This document shows, piece after piece, positions 1 through 5,702 of a stretch of 9,816 bases of DNA. A model generated the notes under the pieces. That model saw only the letters and a program-made list of their open reading frames with translations. It had not been told where the DNA came from and searched no databases. Source of the stretch: an uncultured Lachnospiraceae bacterium (lineage in GTDB: Bacteria; Bacillota; Clostridia; Lachnospirales; Lachnospiraceae); the NCBI GenBank assembly GCA_905236365.1, contig CAJOPP010000359.1, forward strand, positions 1 through 9,816, given 5' to 3'. Made by a program: the position numbers and the translations under genes. Within the stretch, counting starts at the first letter, position 1; every line of letters starts with the position of its first letter.

Positions 1-11
1 GAGCTTGTACC

Positions 12-83
12 CCGACTGAGTATAACTTGTCATAACCCCCACCTTCGCTATCGCTTAGAGGTGGGGGATTTCTCCGACTGAGT
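12..83. repeat. 10-bp direct repeats flanking the left-edge hairpin
   Basis: The sequence CCGACTGAGT occurs at 12-21 and again at 74-83, on either side of the GC-rich hairpin at 36-67. The second copy ends on the first base of the gdpP stop codon (83-85). The arrangement of repeat, hairpin, repeat is seen directly. It could be a trace of a mobile-element end or simply local duplication; no transposase is visible in the window. Confidence 0.5.
36..67. terminator. GC-rich hairpin downstream of gdpP; terminator or mobile-element end
   Basis: Arms CCCCCACCT (36-44) and AGGTGGGGG (59-67) form a perfect 9-bp stem around a 14-base loop. It lies 15 bases past the gdpP stop in the direction of gdpP transcription, so it could end that transcript. 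Neither strand has a real T-run after the stem: minus continues TTATGACAAG and plus continues ATTTCTCC. A canonical intrinsic terminator is therefore not well supported. A stem of this kind with a CGCTATCGCT loop also resembles structured right ends of IS200/IS605-type elements, but that rests on general resemblance only. Confidence 0.5.
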
Positions 84-2143
84 TAAAATTCTCCTTCACT
101 CCGCAATCTTTCCAACAATTCACGAATCATCTGCTTCGCTTCTTCAATGGTCACATCCTGAAGCTGTGCTCCCGCCACAGTTCCATGACCTCCGCCGTCA
201 AAATGCTCCATGATCACCTGAACGTTGACATCATCTATCGACCGGGCACTGATATATACAACATTGCCTAACTTCGATAGTACAAAAGAAGCCCTGACAT
301 CCTCCACATCCAGCAGGTCATTGGCAACCTTTGCCGCCAATACCGTTGGACTGTCTACTCCTTCCGTCGGTACATCAGAGATTGCAAAATTCTCCATGAA
401 AATCTCTGCTCTTGCCACACCCTCTGACAACTGCTTATACTCTTCCATATCCATACGATAAGCCTTTCGTACACGAATCATATCTGCACCGGACTTCCGT
501 AGGAATGAAGCCGCTTCAAAGGTCCGAACACCAGTCTTCGCCACAAAATTGTCGGTATCCACAAGAATACCGGCATACATAGCATCTGCCTCTGCCGGAC
601 GCAGCTTTGGTTTATCCATACTGTATTGCAGGATCTCTGCCACCATCTCACAAGCGGAAGATGCATATGGCTCAATATAGGACAGGGTCGGATTTTCAAT
701 AATATCACCACCTTGTCTGTGATGATCGATCACCACAATATTCTTTGTCCGTGAGAGCAGTTCCGGACATTCCGTATAGCTCGGCCGGTTCGTATCCACC
801 ACAATTACGACCGTATTGGGTCCCACCGCTTCCAATGCCTGCTCACTGATAAAAAACATATCTTCCGGATACACACTGCTTCCCATAAAAGTATTCATTG
901 CCGGACGAATCGAGCTGGTCACTTCATTGATTACAATATGAGCTTCCTTATCCAGCATCGTTGCCAGCCGATAAATACCAATCGCCGATCCAAGGCTGTC
1001 TATATCCGGCTTCTTATGACCCATGATAATCACCTTATCCCGGGTGGTCAGCATTTCCTTCAACGCATGTGCCTTTACTCTTGCTTTTACCCGTGTATTC
1101 TTCTCAGCAGACTGTGTCTTGCCCCCATAGTAAATAATCTTATCACCACGCTTGATAACTGCCTGATCTCCACCTCTTCCCAGTGCCAGATCCATCGCCA
1201 TATGAGAATATTCGTAAGCCGTTGCATAATCATCCCGTTCCGGATCTACACCTACCGCAATACTTAACGTGACCGGAGTCTCATTACCGATGTTGATACT
1301 TCTCACCTCATCCAGCAAAGAGAACTTACCTTGTTGAAGCTGTTCCAGATGCTGCTGCTGACACACAAAAAGGTATTTGTCTTTTTCCAGCTTTTTGATG
1401 ATCGCATCTGCACTCTGCATGTATTTCGTGACCTTACGGTCAATCAAAGCCACCAGCAGCGAACGACGAACTTCTTCCGTTGATTCCATGGCATCCTCAT
1501 AGTTGTCAATATAGATATGTCCCACTACCAGTTTGATCTTCGCTTTTTCTTCTAATGCTTCCACCAACTCTGTCTCATCATACAAATAAATGGCAAACAG
1601 TACATCATCCTCCCCGGCATCCTGTGTCATGTCCGAGGACAACAGTTCCTGTAATTCAATCCTGCGAATCTCCACACGATAATTCCGGTTTGCCTGATAA
1701 ATATGAACAACTCGCAGATTCTCATCCTCCGGTTCCATCTCCAGCAGTTCAATCGTAATATCCGCAAAAATATGCTGTATATGTTTCCGCATATGCTGCT
1801 TATCGCTCTTGATCGTATCATAAAACGCCTTATTACTCCAAAGAATACGTCCACGCCTATCCACTAATGTATATGGAATTGACAATTCTTTGATCAGTTC
1901 ACTCTGGATTGAACCATGAGCAAAACTAAACGTAATCAGATCCGACATGATTCCCGGACGTTTCCGGAAATATATATAACTGGCCACCAAAAGATAAAGT
2001 AACACAAACACGGTTACAATCGCACCACATGTTACATTGAAGCCATATACCACTCCATTCATAATGACCAGTAAAATAGTCAAAACAAACGGAAGTTGTA
2101 AATATTTTTCTATTTCCTTTCGCAAGGTATTCTTCTCGTCCAT
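83..2143 (-). CDS. gdpP: GdpP-type membrane cyclic-di-AMP phosphodiesterase
   Basis: This is a 686-residue protein matching GdpP, which hydrolyses the second messenger c-di-AMP at the membrane (659 residues in Bacillus subtilis). Two membrane segments lie at about 18-33 and 39-58. A degenerate PAS region follows at about 75-165, then a degenerate GGDEF region at about 200-340 ending in the family-typical GRGGDQA and YYGGK. The DHH/DHHA1 phosphoesterase half runs from about 365 to the end. Metal-site motifs are intact: GHKKPDIDS (375-383), D450, DHH (473-475), D529, and GGGH (650-653). The first ATG of the frame (2149) has only one base between it and the AGGAGA; the ATG at 2143 has seven and is preferred. 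The gene has its own promoter, unlike the usual chromosomal setting beside rplI and a replicative helicase gene; what follows it lies beyond the edge. Confidence 0.96.
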   Translation of the reverse strand: MDEKNTLRKEIEKYLQLPFVLTILLVIMNGVVYGFNVTCGAIVTVFVLLYLLVASYIYFRKRPGIMSDLITFSFAHGSIQSELIKELSIPYTLVDRRGRILWSNKAFYDTIKSDKQHMRKHIQHIFADITIELLEMEPEDENLRVVHIYQANRNYRVEIRRIELQELLSSDMTQDAGEDDVLFAIYLYDETELVEALEEKAKIKLVVGHIYIDNYEDAMESTEEVRRSLLVALIDRKVTKYMQSADAIIKKLEKDKYLFVCQQQHLEQLQQGKFSLLDEVRSINIGNETPVTLSIAVGVDPERDDYATAYEYSHMAMDLALGRGGDQAVIKRGDKIIYYGGKTQSAEKNTRVKARVKAHALKEMLTTRDKVIIMGHKKPDIDSLGSAIGIYRLATMLDKEAHIVINEVTSSIRPAMNTFMGSSVYPEDMFFISEQALEAVGPNTVVIVVDTNRPSYTECPELLSRTKNIVVIDHHRQGGDIIENPTLSYIEPYASSACEMVAEILQYSMDKPKLRPAEADAMYAGILVDTDNFVAKTGVRTFEAASFLRKSGADMIRVRKAYRMDMEEYKQLSEGVARAEIFMENFAISDVPTEGVDSPTVLAAKVANDLLDVEDVRASFVLSKLGNVVYISARSIDDVNVQVIMEHFDGGGHGTVAGAQLQDVTIEEAKQMIRELLERLRSEGEF

Positions 2144-2150
2144 GTTCATC

Positions 2151-2156
2151 TCTCCT
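2151..2156 (-). promoter_or_regulatory. Shine-Dalgarno site deciding the gdpP start
   Basis: The minus strand reads AGGAGA here, seven bases before the ATG at 2143 but only one base before the in-frame ATG at 2149. Spacing favours the second ATG, removing two residues from the longest frame. Confidence 0.8.
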
Positions 2157-2181
2157 AAATATATGTAGCATGCGCTGTCTT

Positions 2182-2196
2182 TGACATCTTATGTCA
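2182..2196. promoter_or_regulatory. Operator-like inverted repeat at the gdpP transcription start
   Basis: TGACAT-CTT-ATGTCA (plus strand) is a perfect 6-bp inverted repeat with a 3-base centre. It shares its last base with the gdpP -10 box and covers the expected transcription start. That is a classic position for a repressor dimer site, but no regulator can be named. Ten bases of it (TGACATCTTA) recur at 4269-4278 upstream of murI, without the second half-site. Confidence 0.4.
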
Positions 2197-2224
2197 TTAT
2201 AACATTTTTATCTCAATCCGACAA
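2196..2224 (-). promoter_or_regulatory. Sigma-A-type promoter of gdpP
   Basis: On the minus strand a -35 box TTGTCG (2224-2219, 4 of 6 consensus) is followed by a 17-base spacer and a perfect -10 TATAAT (2201-2196). TG sits in the extended -10 position (TGT before TATAAT). This gives gdpP its own start of transcription, about 45 bases before its ribosome site, independent of the ddl-murI group upstream. Confidence 0.85.
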
Positions 2225-2264
2225 CCGAATCTATCCGGGCACCAGCGCAGACGACTGAAGAGGA

Positions 2265-2298
2265 GTTACAGTTTACTGGCTGGTGAGTGAACTGTAAC
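2265..2298. repeat. Palindromic dispersed repeat, copy 1
   Basis: GTTACAGTTTACT (2265-2277) pairs with AGTGAACTGTAAC (2286-2298) to give a 13-bp stem with one G-T pair and an 8-base loop. It begins 10 bases after the methyltransferase stop in the transcribed direction. No T-run follows on either strand, so it is not a typical terminator. The minus-strand sequence matches 30 of 34 positions of the element at 5601-5634, which points to a repeat family. It may protect the 3' end of the upstream transcript or halt polymerase partially. Confidence 0.75.
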
Positions 2299-2308
2299 GA
2301 GGAAACTG

Positions 2309-2956
2309 TTACCGTGATTCCCCATACTCATATATGACTACCTTCTCATCCCAATCCATCACGTAGGATGGCAGTTTTACTATCCGATACAATTTGAACC
2401 GGTTCTGTTTCATACAGTAACGGTACTCTTCCTTTGGATAGTACATCATTACAAACACTCTTCTCGGATGCTCTTCCACACTTCGAATCAGATTTGCGAT
2501 CACCTGTTCAAAAATATTGATTTCAAACGGATTGAAAAAATAAAATACCGAATCTTCCTGCTTGACTATATACTCTTCTGCCTTGCCATGAATCAGTTCA
2601 ATCTGTTTATCAGTTCCCCGGAATCTGGTATTATAATACGAACGATTATCGAGGGCGAGTTCATATAATTCCTCATCCACCTCAATTCCACACACTTCAC
2701 ATTGAAACCTCTGGTTCACATAGAAAAGTACCCGTCCCTTTCCACATCCAAAATCCACAAGACGATCATACCTGGTTATCACATTCTCCATCTCATCAAA
2801 AGCACAAATGAGCCCACTATAACTGGTAGGCTCATATCTGTAATAGTCGTCATTATACCGGTTGTTATAGACGACTTCTGTGCTTTCAATACCGAGAAAC
2901 CGTTCATATTTATCATTTTCAAAATATTTGGGTATCTGATGCTTTTTCTTTTTCAT
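2309..2956 (-). CDS. Class I SAM-dependent methyltransferase, substrate unknown
   Basis: This 215-residue protein has the hallmarks of a Rossmann-type methyltransferase. The SAM-binding glycine loop is VDFGCGKGR (67-75), an acidic residue follows in GIEVDEE (90-96), and FNPF (141-144) sits where the catalytic motif IV of many family members lies. The N-terminal stretch around 36-56 is rich in Tyr and Asp and contains RYEPTSY, which may belong to a substrate or cofactor lid. The Asn-Pro-Phe motif recalls amino-group methyltransferases, but that does not fix the target; protein or small-molecule substrates are both possible. Its ATG overlaps the stop of the DUF1934 gene by four bases (ATGA), and AAGGTG lies 8 bases upstream, so the two are translationally coupled. 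It appears to be the last gene of the ddl operon. Confidence 0.88.
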   Translation of the reverse strand: MKKKKHQIPKYFENDKYERFLGIESTEVVYNNRYNDDYYRYEPTSYSGLICAFDEMENVITRYDRLVDFGCGKGRVLFYVNQRFQCEVCGIEVDEELYELALDNRSYYNTRFRGTDKQIELIHGKAEEYIVKQEDSVFYFFNPFEINIFEQVIANLIRSVEEHPRRVFVMMYYPKEEYRYCMKQNRFKLYRIVKLPSYVMDWDEKVVIYEYGESR

Positions 2957-3369
2957 CTTGCCTGCACCTTAAAAATCACTTCACACTCAGAAATATAATT
3001 ATAATTGATATTCAGGGAATAATTCACCTTTACACTCAACTCTTTCTCAGTTTCCGTCAACAAAAATCCATGAGTTACCACATCGACCTGAACCGGTCCT
3101 ACCGGTGTCTGGTAAACAGTAGACGTTTTCTCATCCTTATCAAAAACCAGATAGGAATGATTTCCTCCTTTTTTGGTCATCTCAAAGTGGTTGTCATTAA
3201 ACTTAACGATATTCTTTGTAATTGCAGCATCACTCTCCGGTTGTTCCTCATACAAAACATAATGCTTGCCATTTTTCAGATAATACGTTCCGTTTGTAAT
3301 GAGTTCAATGGGTTCGTCTTCTATATCAAACTGCATACCGGAAATTCTCACCAGTACATCCTTTGTCAT
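2953..3369 (-). CDS. DUF1934 (YwiB-like) beta-barrel protein
   Basis: A 138-residue protein recognised as the DUF1934/YwiB family by length and pattern. It opens with DVLVRISGMQFD, followed by alternating hydrophobic strands (for example GTYYLKNGKHYVLYEE at 27-42), TPVGPVQVDVVTHG (88-101), and a C-terminal strand with repeated Asn and Tyr. The fold is expected to be a small calycin-like beta barrel; no catalytic residues are evident and the family role is unknown. There is no signal peptide or membrane segment, so it should be cytoplasmic. A purine-rich ribosome site (GGAGAGAGGGAGC) directly precedes the ATG. It sits after murI with a 75-base gap and overlaps the methyltransferase by four bases, which suggests the two products act together. 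Confidence 0.85.
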   Translation of the reverse strand: MTKDVLVRISGMQFDIEDEPIELITNGTYYLKNGKHYVLYEEQPESDAAITKNIVKFNDNHFEMTKKGGNHSYLVFDKDEKTSTVYQTPVGPVQVDVVTHGFLLTETEKELSVKVNYSLNINYNYISECEVIFKVQAR

Positions 3370-3381
3370 GCTCCCTCTCTC

Positions 3382-3435
3382 CTATCCTTCATCTATGGTC
3401 AACACAAATTGATTACCTTCCACGCTTTTCAACAC
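3382..3435 (-). CDS. Possible 17-residue leader-type ORF between murI and DUF1934
   Basis: Between murI and DUF1934 a short frame opens with GTG (3435) or TTG (3432) and ends at TAG 3382-3384. It encodes MLKSVEGNQFVLTIDEG. An AAGG lies 4 bases before the TTG. Its stop lies 12 bases before the DUF1934 ATG and next to that gene's ribosome site, so translation of it could couple the two genes. The peptide has a natural-looking strand-turn-strand composition. However, a frame of this length is easily produced by chance, and a decayed gene remnant is an equally good reading. Confidence 0.2.
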   Translation of the reverse strand: MLKSVEGNQFVLTIDEG

Positions 3436-3444
3436 GCCTTAGAA

Positions 3445-4248
3445 CTAATAACTCTCAATATCAACTACCTTTGTGTCCAATACATGAAATGGTAATACAC
3501 TATCGGCAAAAGAAATAAATTTGTCTACGCCATCACTAACATAGTATTCGTATTCCGGTTTGTGCTTATTCACATTCAGTAATTGCTGTTCCATCAATAA
3601 TTCCTTGAGACTTTTGGCAGTCTCAAAAGCCGGATTCACAAGACATACCTCATCACCCATAAACCGTTTGATCGTATTGCGGATTAACGGATAATGGGTA
3701 CATCCCAATACCAGTGCATCCACCTTATATTCCTTCATCTCCTGCAGGTATCGTCCCACAATATCCTCTGTCACACGGTCCTCCAATAACCCTTCCTCGA
3801 CCAGCGGAACAAATAACGGACATGCCTTACTAACCACTGTAATATCGGAATTCAATTCCCTGATATAATCATTATAAATACCGGATTTGATGGTACTCTC
3901 TGTCCCAATGATTCCCACGTTTCCTGTTTTCGTTGTCTCTACCGCCATTTTGGCACCCGGCTTCACAACACCAATGATGGGAATCTCAATCTCTTCCGCA
4001 ATCTCATCCAACGCCAGTGCACTGGCGGTATTGCATGCTACTACGATTGCCTTTACGTTCTTTGTCTGTAAAAAACGGACAATCTGTCTGCTGTATTTTA
4101 ATACTGTATTCTTGGATTTGGAACCATAGGGAACCCGTGCGGTATCCCCGAAATATACCAAATCTTCATTTGGAAGCTGACGCATAATCTCTCTTGCCAC
4201 AGTCAGTCCGCCAACTCCTGAATCAAATAAACCAATGGGATTCTTCAT
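3445..4248 (-). CDS. murI: Glutamate racemase
   Basis: A complete 267-residue glutamate racemase that interconverts L- and D-glutamate, supplying D-Glu for the peptidoglycan stem peptide in the cytoplasm. It starts with the family signature IGLFDSGVGGLTV (Asp9, Ser10). Both catalytic cysteines are present: Cys72 in VVACNTAS and Cys183 in LGCTHYPL. Other family motifs are YFGDTARVPYGSKS (32-45) and GVVKPG (93-98). Length is normal for Firmicute enzymes. An AAAGGAACGGG ribosome site precedes the ATG. It lies 86 bases downstream of ddl, so two steps committing D-amino acids to the cell wall are probably co-transcribed. A weak internal promoter may add to its expression. Confidence 0.97.
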   Translation of the reverse strand: MKNPIGLFDSGVGGLTVAREIMRQLPNEDLVYFGDTARVPYGSKSKNTVLKYSRQIVRFLQTKNVKAIVVACNTASALALDEIAEEIEIPIIGVVKPGAKMAVETTKTGNVGIIGTESTIKSGIYNDYIRELNSDITVVSKACPLFVPLVEEGLLEDRVTEDIVGRYLQEMKEYKVDALVLGCTHYPLIRNTIKRFMGDEVCLVNPAFETAKSLKELLMEQQLLNVNKHKPEYEYYVSDGVDKFISFADSVLPFHVLDTKVVDIESY

Positions 4249-4272
4249 GGTTTCCCGTTCCTTTCTGATGAC

Positions 4273-4301
4273 ATCTTAACACTTTACAAGATTGCATTTA
4301 A
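4273..4301 (-). promoter_or_regulatory. Weak candidate internal promoter for murI
   Basis: On the minus strand TTAAAT (4301-4296), a 17-base spacer and TAAGAT (4278-4273) with a TG extension could form an extended -10 promoter. The -35 box matches only 3 of 6 consensus bases, so this is a low-confidence call. Read-through from ddl is the simpler explanation for murI expression. Confidence 0.25.
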
Positions 4302-4334
4302 TATTGCATCTTTTCAGCAGGGCTGAACAGTTAT

Positions 4335-5417
4335 TTAATATCTTCTTTCAAAAGCAAGCTGAATCTGCTTCTCTACCAGCTCTTCAATGCTCATTCCTTT
4401 CGCCTGCCACAGCATTGGGTACATACTGATAGAAGTAAAGCCCGGAAGCGTATTGATCTCATTGAAGATGACCTGCCCTGTCTCTCTCTCTAAGAAGAAA
4501 TCCACTCTGGATAACCCGTATCCATCAATTGCTGTAAAGATGGCTCTGGCTGCTGAACGTATCTCTTCCTCTTTATCCTCGGGAAGATCCGGCGAAATCA
4601 CGGTTTTCGAATCCGCATCATTATATTTCGCATCAAAATCGTAAAACTCGGCTGCCGATAGGATCTCGCCGACACCCGATGCTTCCACATCTGCAGCACT
4701 TCCCAACACAGCACACTCAATCTCTCTTCCTATAATATTGCGCTCCACTAAAATCTTGGTGTCATGACCTGCTGCAATCTTCAGTCCTGCAACTAATTCT
4801 TCTCTGTCATGTGCCTTGGAAACCCCTTGAGAAGATCCGGCCTTGCTCGGCTTGATAAATACCGGATACGAGAGTTTCTCCTCCACCCGTCTGATCTGCT
4901 CCTCCATAATTCTCTGATCTGTCTCTGACCGCTTAACATCTACAGCTCGCACTAACACATAATCAGCCTGGCGGATTCCCAAATCTTCCACAATAATCTT
5001 CGTATATACTTTATCCATACCTGCTGCGGATGCCAGCACACCACAGCCCACATATGGAATCTTTGCCATTTCAAACAAGCCCTGAATAGTCCCGTCTTCA
5101 CCATACATGCCATGTAATACCGGAAAAATAACATCAATCTTCTTTGTCGTGATCCCTTTTTCTCCGGTAATCATAATCTCTTTTTTGGTTGCATCCGGCG
5201 AAAGAATCGCTGAACTCTTCGAATCCACCCATGTCCCATCCTCAATCTTTGTAATGGAATCCACTAAAAGCCAGCGTCCTTCTTTTGTAATTCCTATATA
5301 TGTAATATCATATGCATCCTGATTGACCGCCTTTGCAATCGTCTGTACAGAGATACATGAAATATCATGCTCCGATGACTGTCCACCAAATATAACTGCG
5401 AGATTTAACTTACTCAT
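4335..5417 (-). CDS. ddl: D-alanine--D-alanine ligase
   Basis: A 360-residue ATP-grasp enzyme that joins two D-Ala molecules for the peptidoglycan precursor. The N-terminal domain has FGGQSSEHDIS (10-20) with the triad glutamate. LHGMYGEDGTIQG (101-113) is the family signature. FIKPSKAGSSQGVSKA (187-202) carries the ATP-grasp lysine and the triad serine. FYDFDAKY (258-265) holds the lysine-tyrosine pair expected of a D-Ala-adding ligase, not the histidine of D-lactate (VanA-type) enzymes. RVDFFLE (304-310) and FNEINTLPGFTSISM (318-332) supply the metal-binding acids. The frame stays open 42 codons upstream, but that part is Cys/Trp-rich and unlike the family; AAGGAG seven bases before the ATG at 5417 fixes the start. 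It appears to lead the operon and reads as housekeeping rather than a resistance gene. Confidence 0.96.
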   Translation of the reverse strand: MSKLNLAVIFGGQSSEHDISCISVQTIAKAVNQDAYDITYIGITKEGRWLLVDSITKIEDGTWVDSKSSAILSPDATKKEIMITGEKGITTKKIDVIFPVLHGMYGEDGTIQGLFEMAKIPYVGCGVLASAAGMDKVYTKIIVEDLGIRQADYVLVRAVDVKRSETDQRIMEEQIRRVEEKLSYPVFIKPSKAGSSQGVSKAHDREELVAGLKIAAGHDTKILVERNIIGREIECAVLGSAADVEASGVGEILSAAEFYDFDAKYNDADSKTVISPDLPEDKEEEIRSAARAIFTAIDGYGLSRVDFFLERETGQVIFNEINTLPGFTSISMYPMLWQAKGMSIEELVEKQIQLAFERRY

Positions 5418-5424
5418 AAAACTG

Positions 5425-5430
5425 CTCCTT
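5425..5430 (-). promoter_or_regulatory. Shine-Dalgarno site deciding the ddl start
   Basis: A perfect AAGGAG on the minus strand, seven bases before the ATG at 5417. It rules out the 42-codon N-terminal extension allowed by the open frame. Confidence 0.88.
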
Positions 5431-5531
5431 CCAATGTCAGATGACGGAATGATCCACCTGTGTACTACACAAAAACAGCATACAAACCACACAAATGGAA
5501 ATTCTCTATCCCAACCATAAATTCTTTTCCT

Positions 5532-5560
5532 ACAGTAGCACATTTTTTCAAATTCTTCAA
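5532..5560 (-). promoter_or_regulatory. Candidate sigma-A promoter of the ddl operon
   Basis: On the minus strand TTGAAG (5560-5555) and TACTGT (5537-5532) are separated by exactly 17 bases, with TG in the extended -10 position. It lies just past the inverted-repeat terminator region and about 100 bases before the ddl ribosome site. The long leader between promoter and ddl contains a GTGTAGTACAC palindrome (plus strand 5460-5470) but no recognised riboswitch. The -10 box is imperfect, so confidence is moderate. Confidence 0.5.
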
Positions 5561-5585
5561 CTAATTCCTGATGTAATCTCCATAC

Positions 5586-5690
5586 AAAAATTCACGAAGA
5601 GTTACAGTTCACTCGCTAGCCAGTAAACAGTCACCGAGTGTGGTACGTCTAAACAGTAACTCACGAAGTGGTCTCACCTCGTGAATTTTT
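5586..5690. terminator. Nested inverted-repeat terminator region between spoIIR and ddl
   Basis: A 12-bp outer inverted repeat, AAAAATTCACGA (5586-5597) and TCGTGAATTTTT (5679-5690), encloses further pairing arms: GAGTTAC (5599-5605) with GTAACTC (5656-5662), and CACTCG (5610-5615) with CGAGTG (5635-5640). In the direction of spoIIR transcription the outer stem ends in ATTTTTG, giving an intrinsic terminator a few bases past the spoIIR stop. The whole block could fold as a branched, cruciform-like structure. The motif TCACGA/TCGTGA occurs three times, so alternative pairings compete. It separates the sporulation genes from the ddl group. Confidence 0.75.
5601..5634. repeat. Palindromic dispersed repeat, copy 2
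   Basis: The plus strand here matches the minus strand of 2265-2298 at 30 of 34 positions; the shared core begins GTTACAGTTCACTC and includes AGCCAGTAAAC. It is embedded in the larger inverted-repeat block and its own right arm is less perfect than in copy 1. Two copies 3.3 kb apart, both in intergenic DNA, indicate a small repeat family comparable in style to REP/BIME elements. Confidence 0.7.
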
Positions 5691-5691
5691 T
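5661..5691 (+). terminator. Plus-strand-oriented intrinsic terminator hairpin
   Basis: TCACGAAGTG (5661-5670) and CACCTCGTGA (5675-5684) form a 10-bp stem (one G-T pair) with a GTCT tetraloop, followed by ATTTTTT on the plus strand. This is a textbook intrinsic terminator, but it points against all the genes here. It may block antisense transcription into spoIIR, or be one half of a bidirectional terminator. Confidence 0.65.
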
Positions 5692-5702
5692 AAGTTTTCC
5701 GA

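Noticed and set aside
4308..4330. Hairpin TTCAGC-AGG-GCTGAA between ddl and murI as a terminator
   Set aside because: Six-base stem with a 3-base loop and no T-run on the minus strand; the spacing suggests co-transcription of ddl and murI.
4335..5417. A vancomycin-resistance-type D-Ala-D-Lac ligase
   Set aside because: The FYDFDAKY motif has the Lys-Tyr pair of D-Ala-D-Ala ligases, and no vanH, vanX or two-component genes are nearby.
5418..5531. A riboswitch or T-box in the ddl leader
   Set aside because: No recognisable T-box, specifier loop or known aptamer core; only a short GTGTAGTACAC palindrome is present.
4335..5543. A 402-residue version of Ddl starting at 5543
   Set aside because: The first 42 residues are Cys/Trp-rich and unlike the family, have no ribosome site, and overlap the promoter region; AAGGAG before the ATG at 5417 fits the known N terminus.
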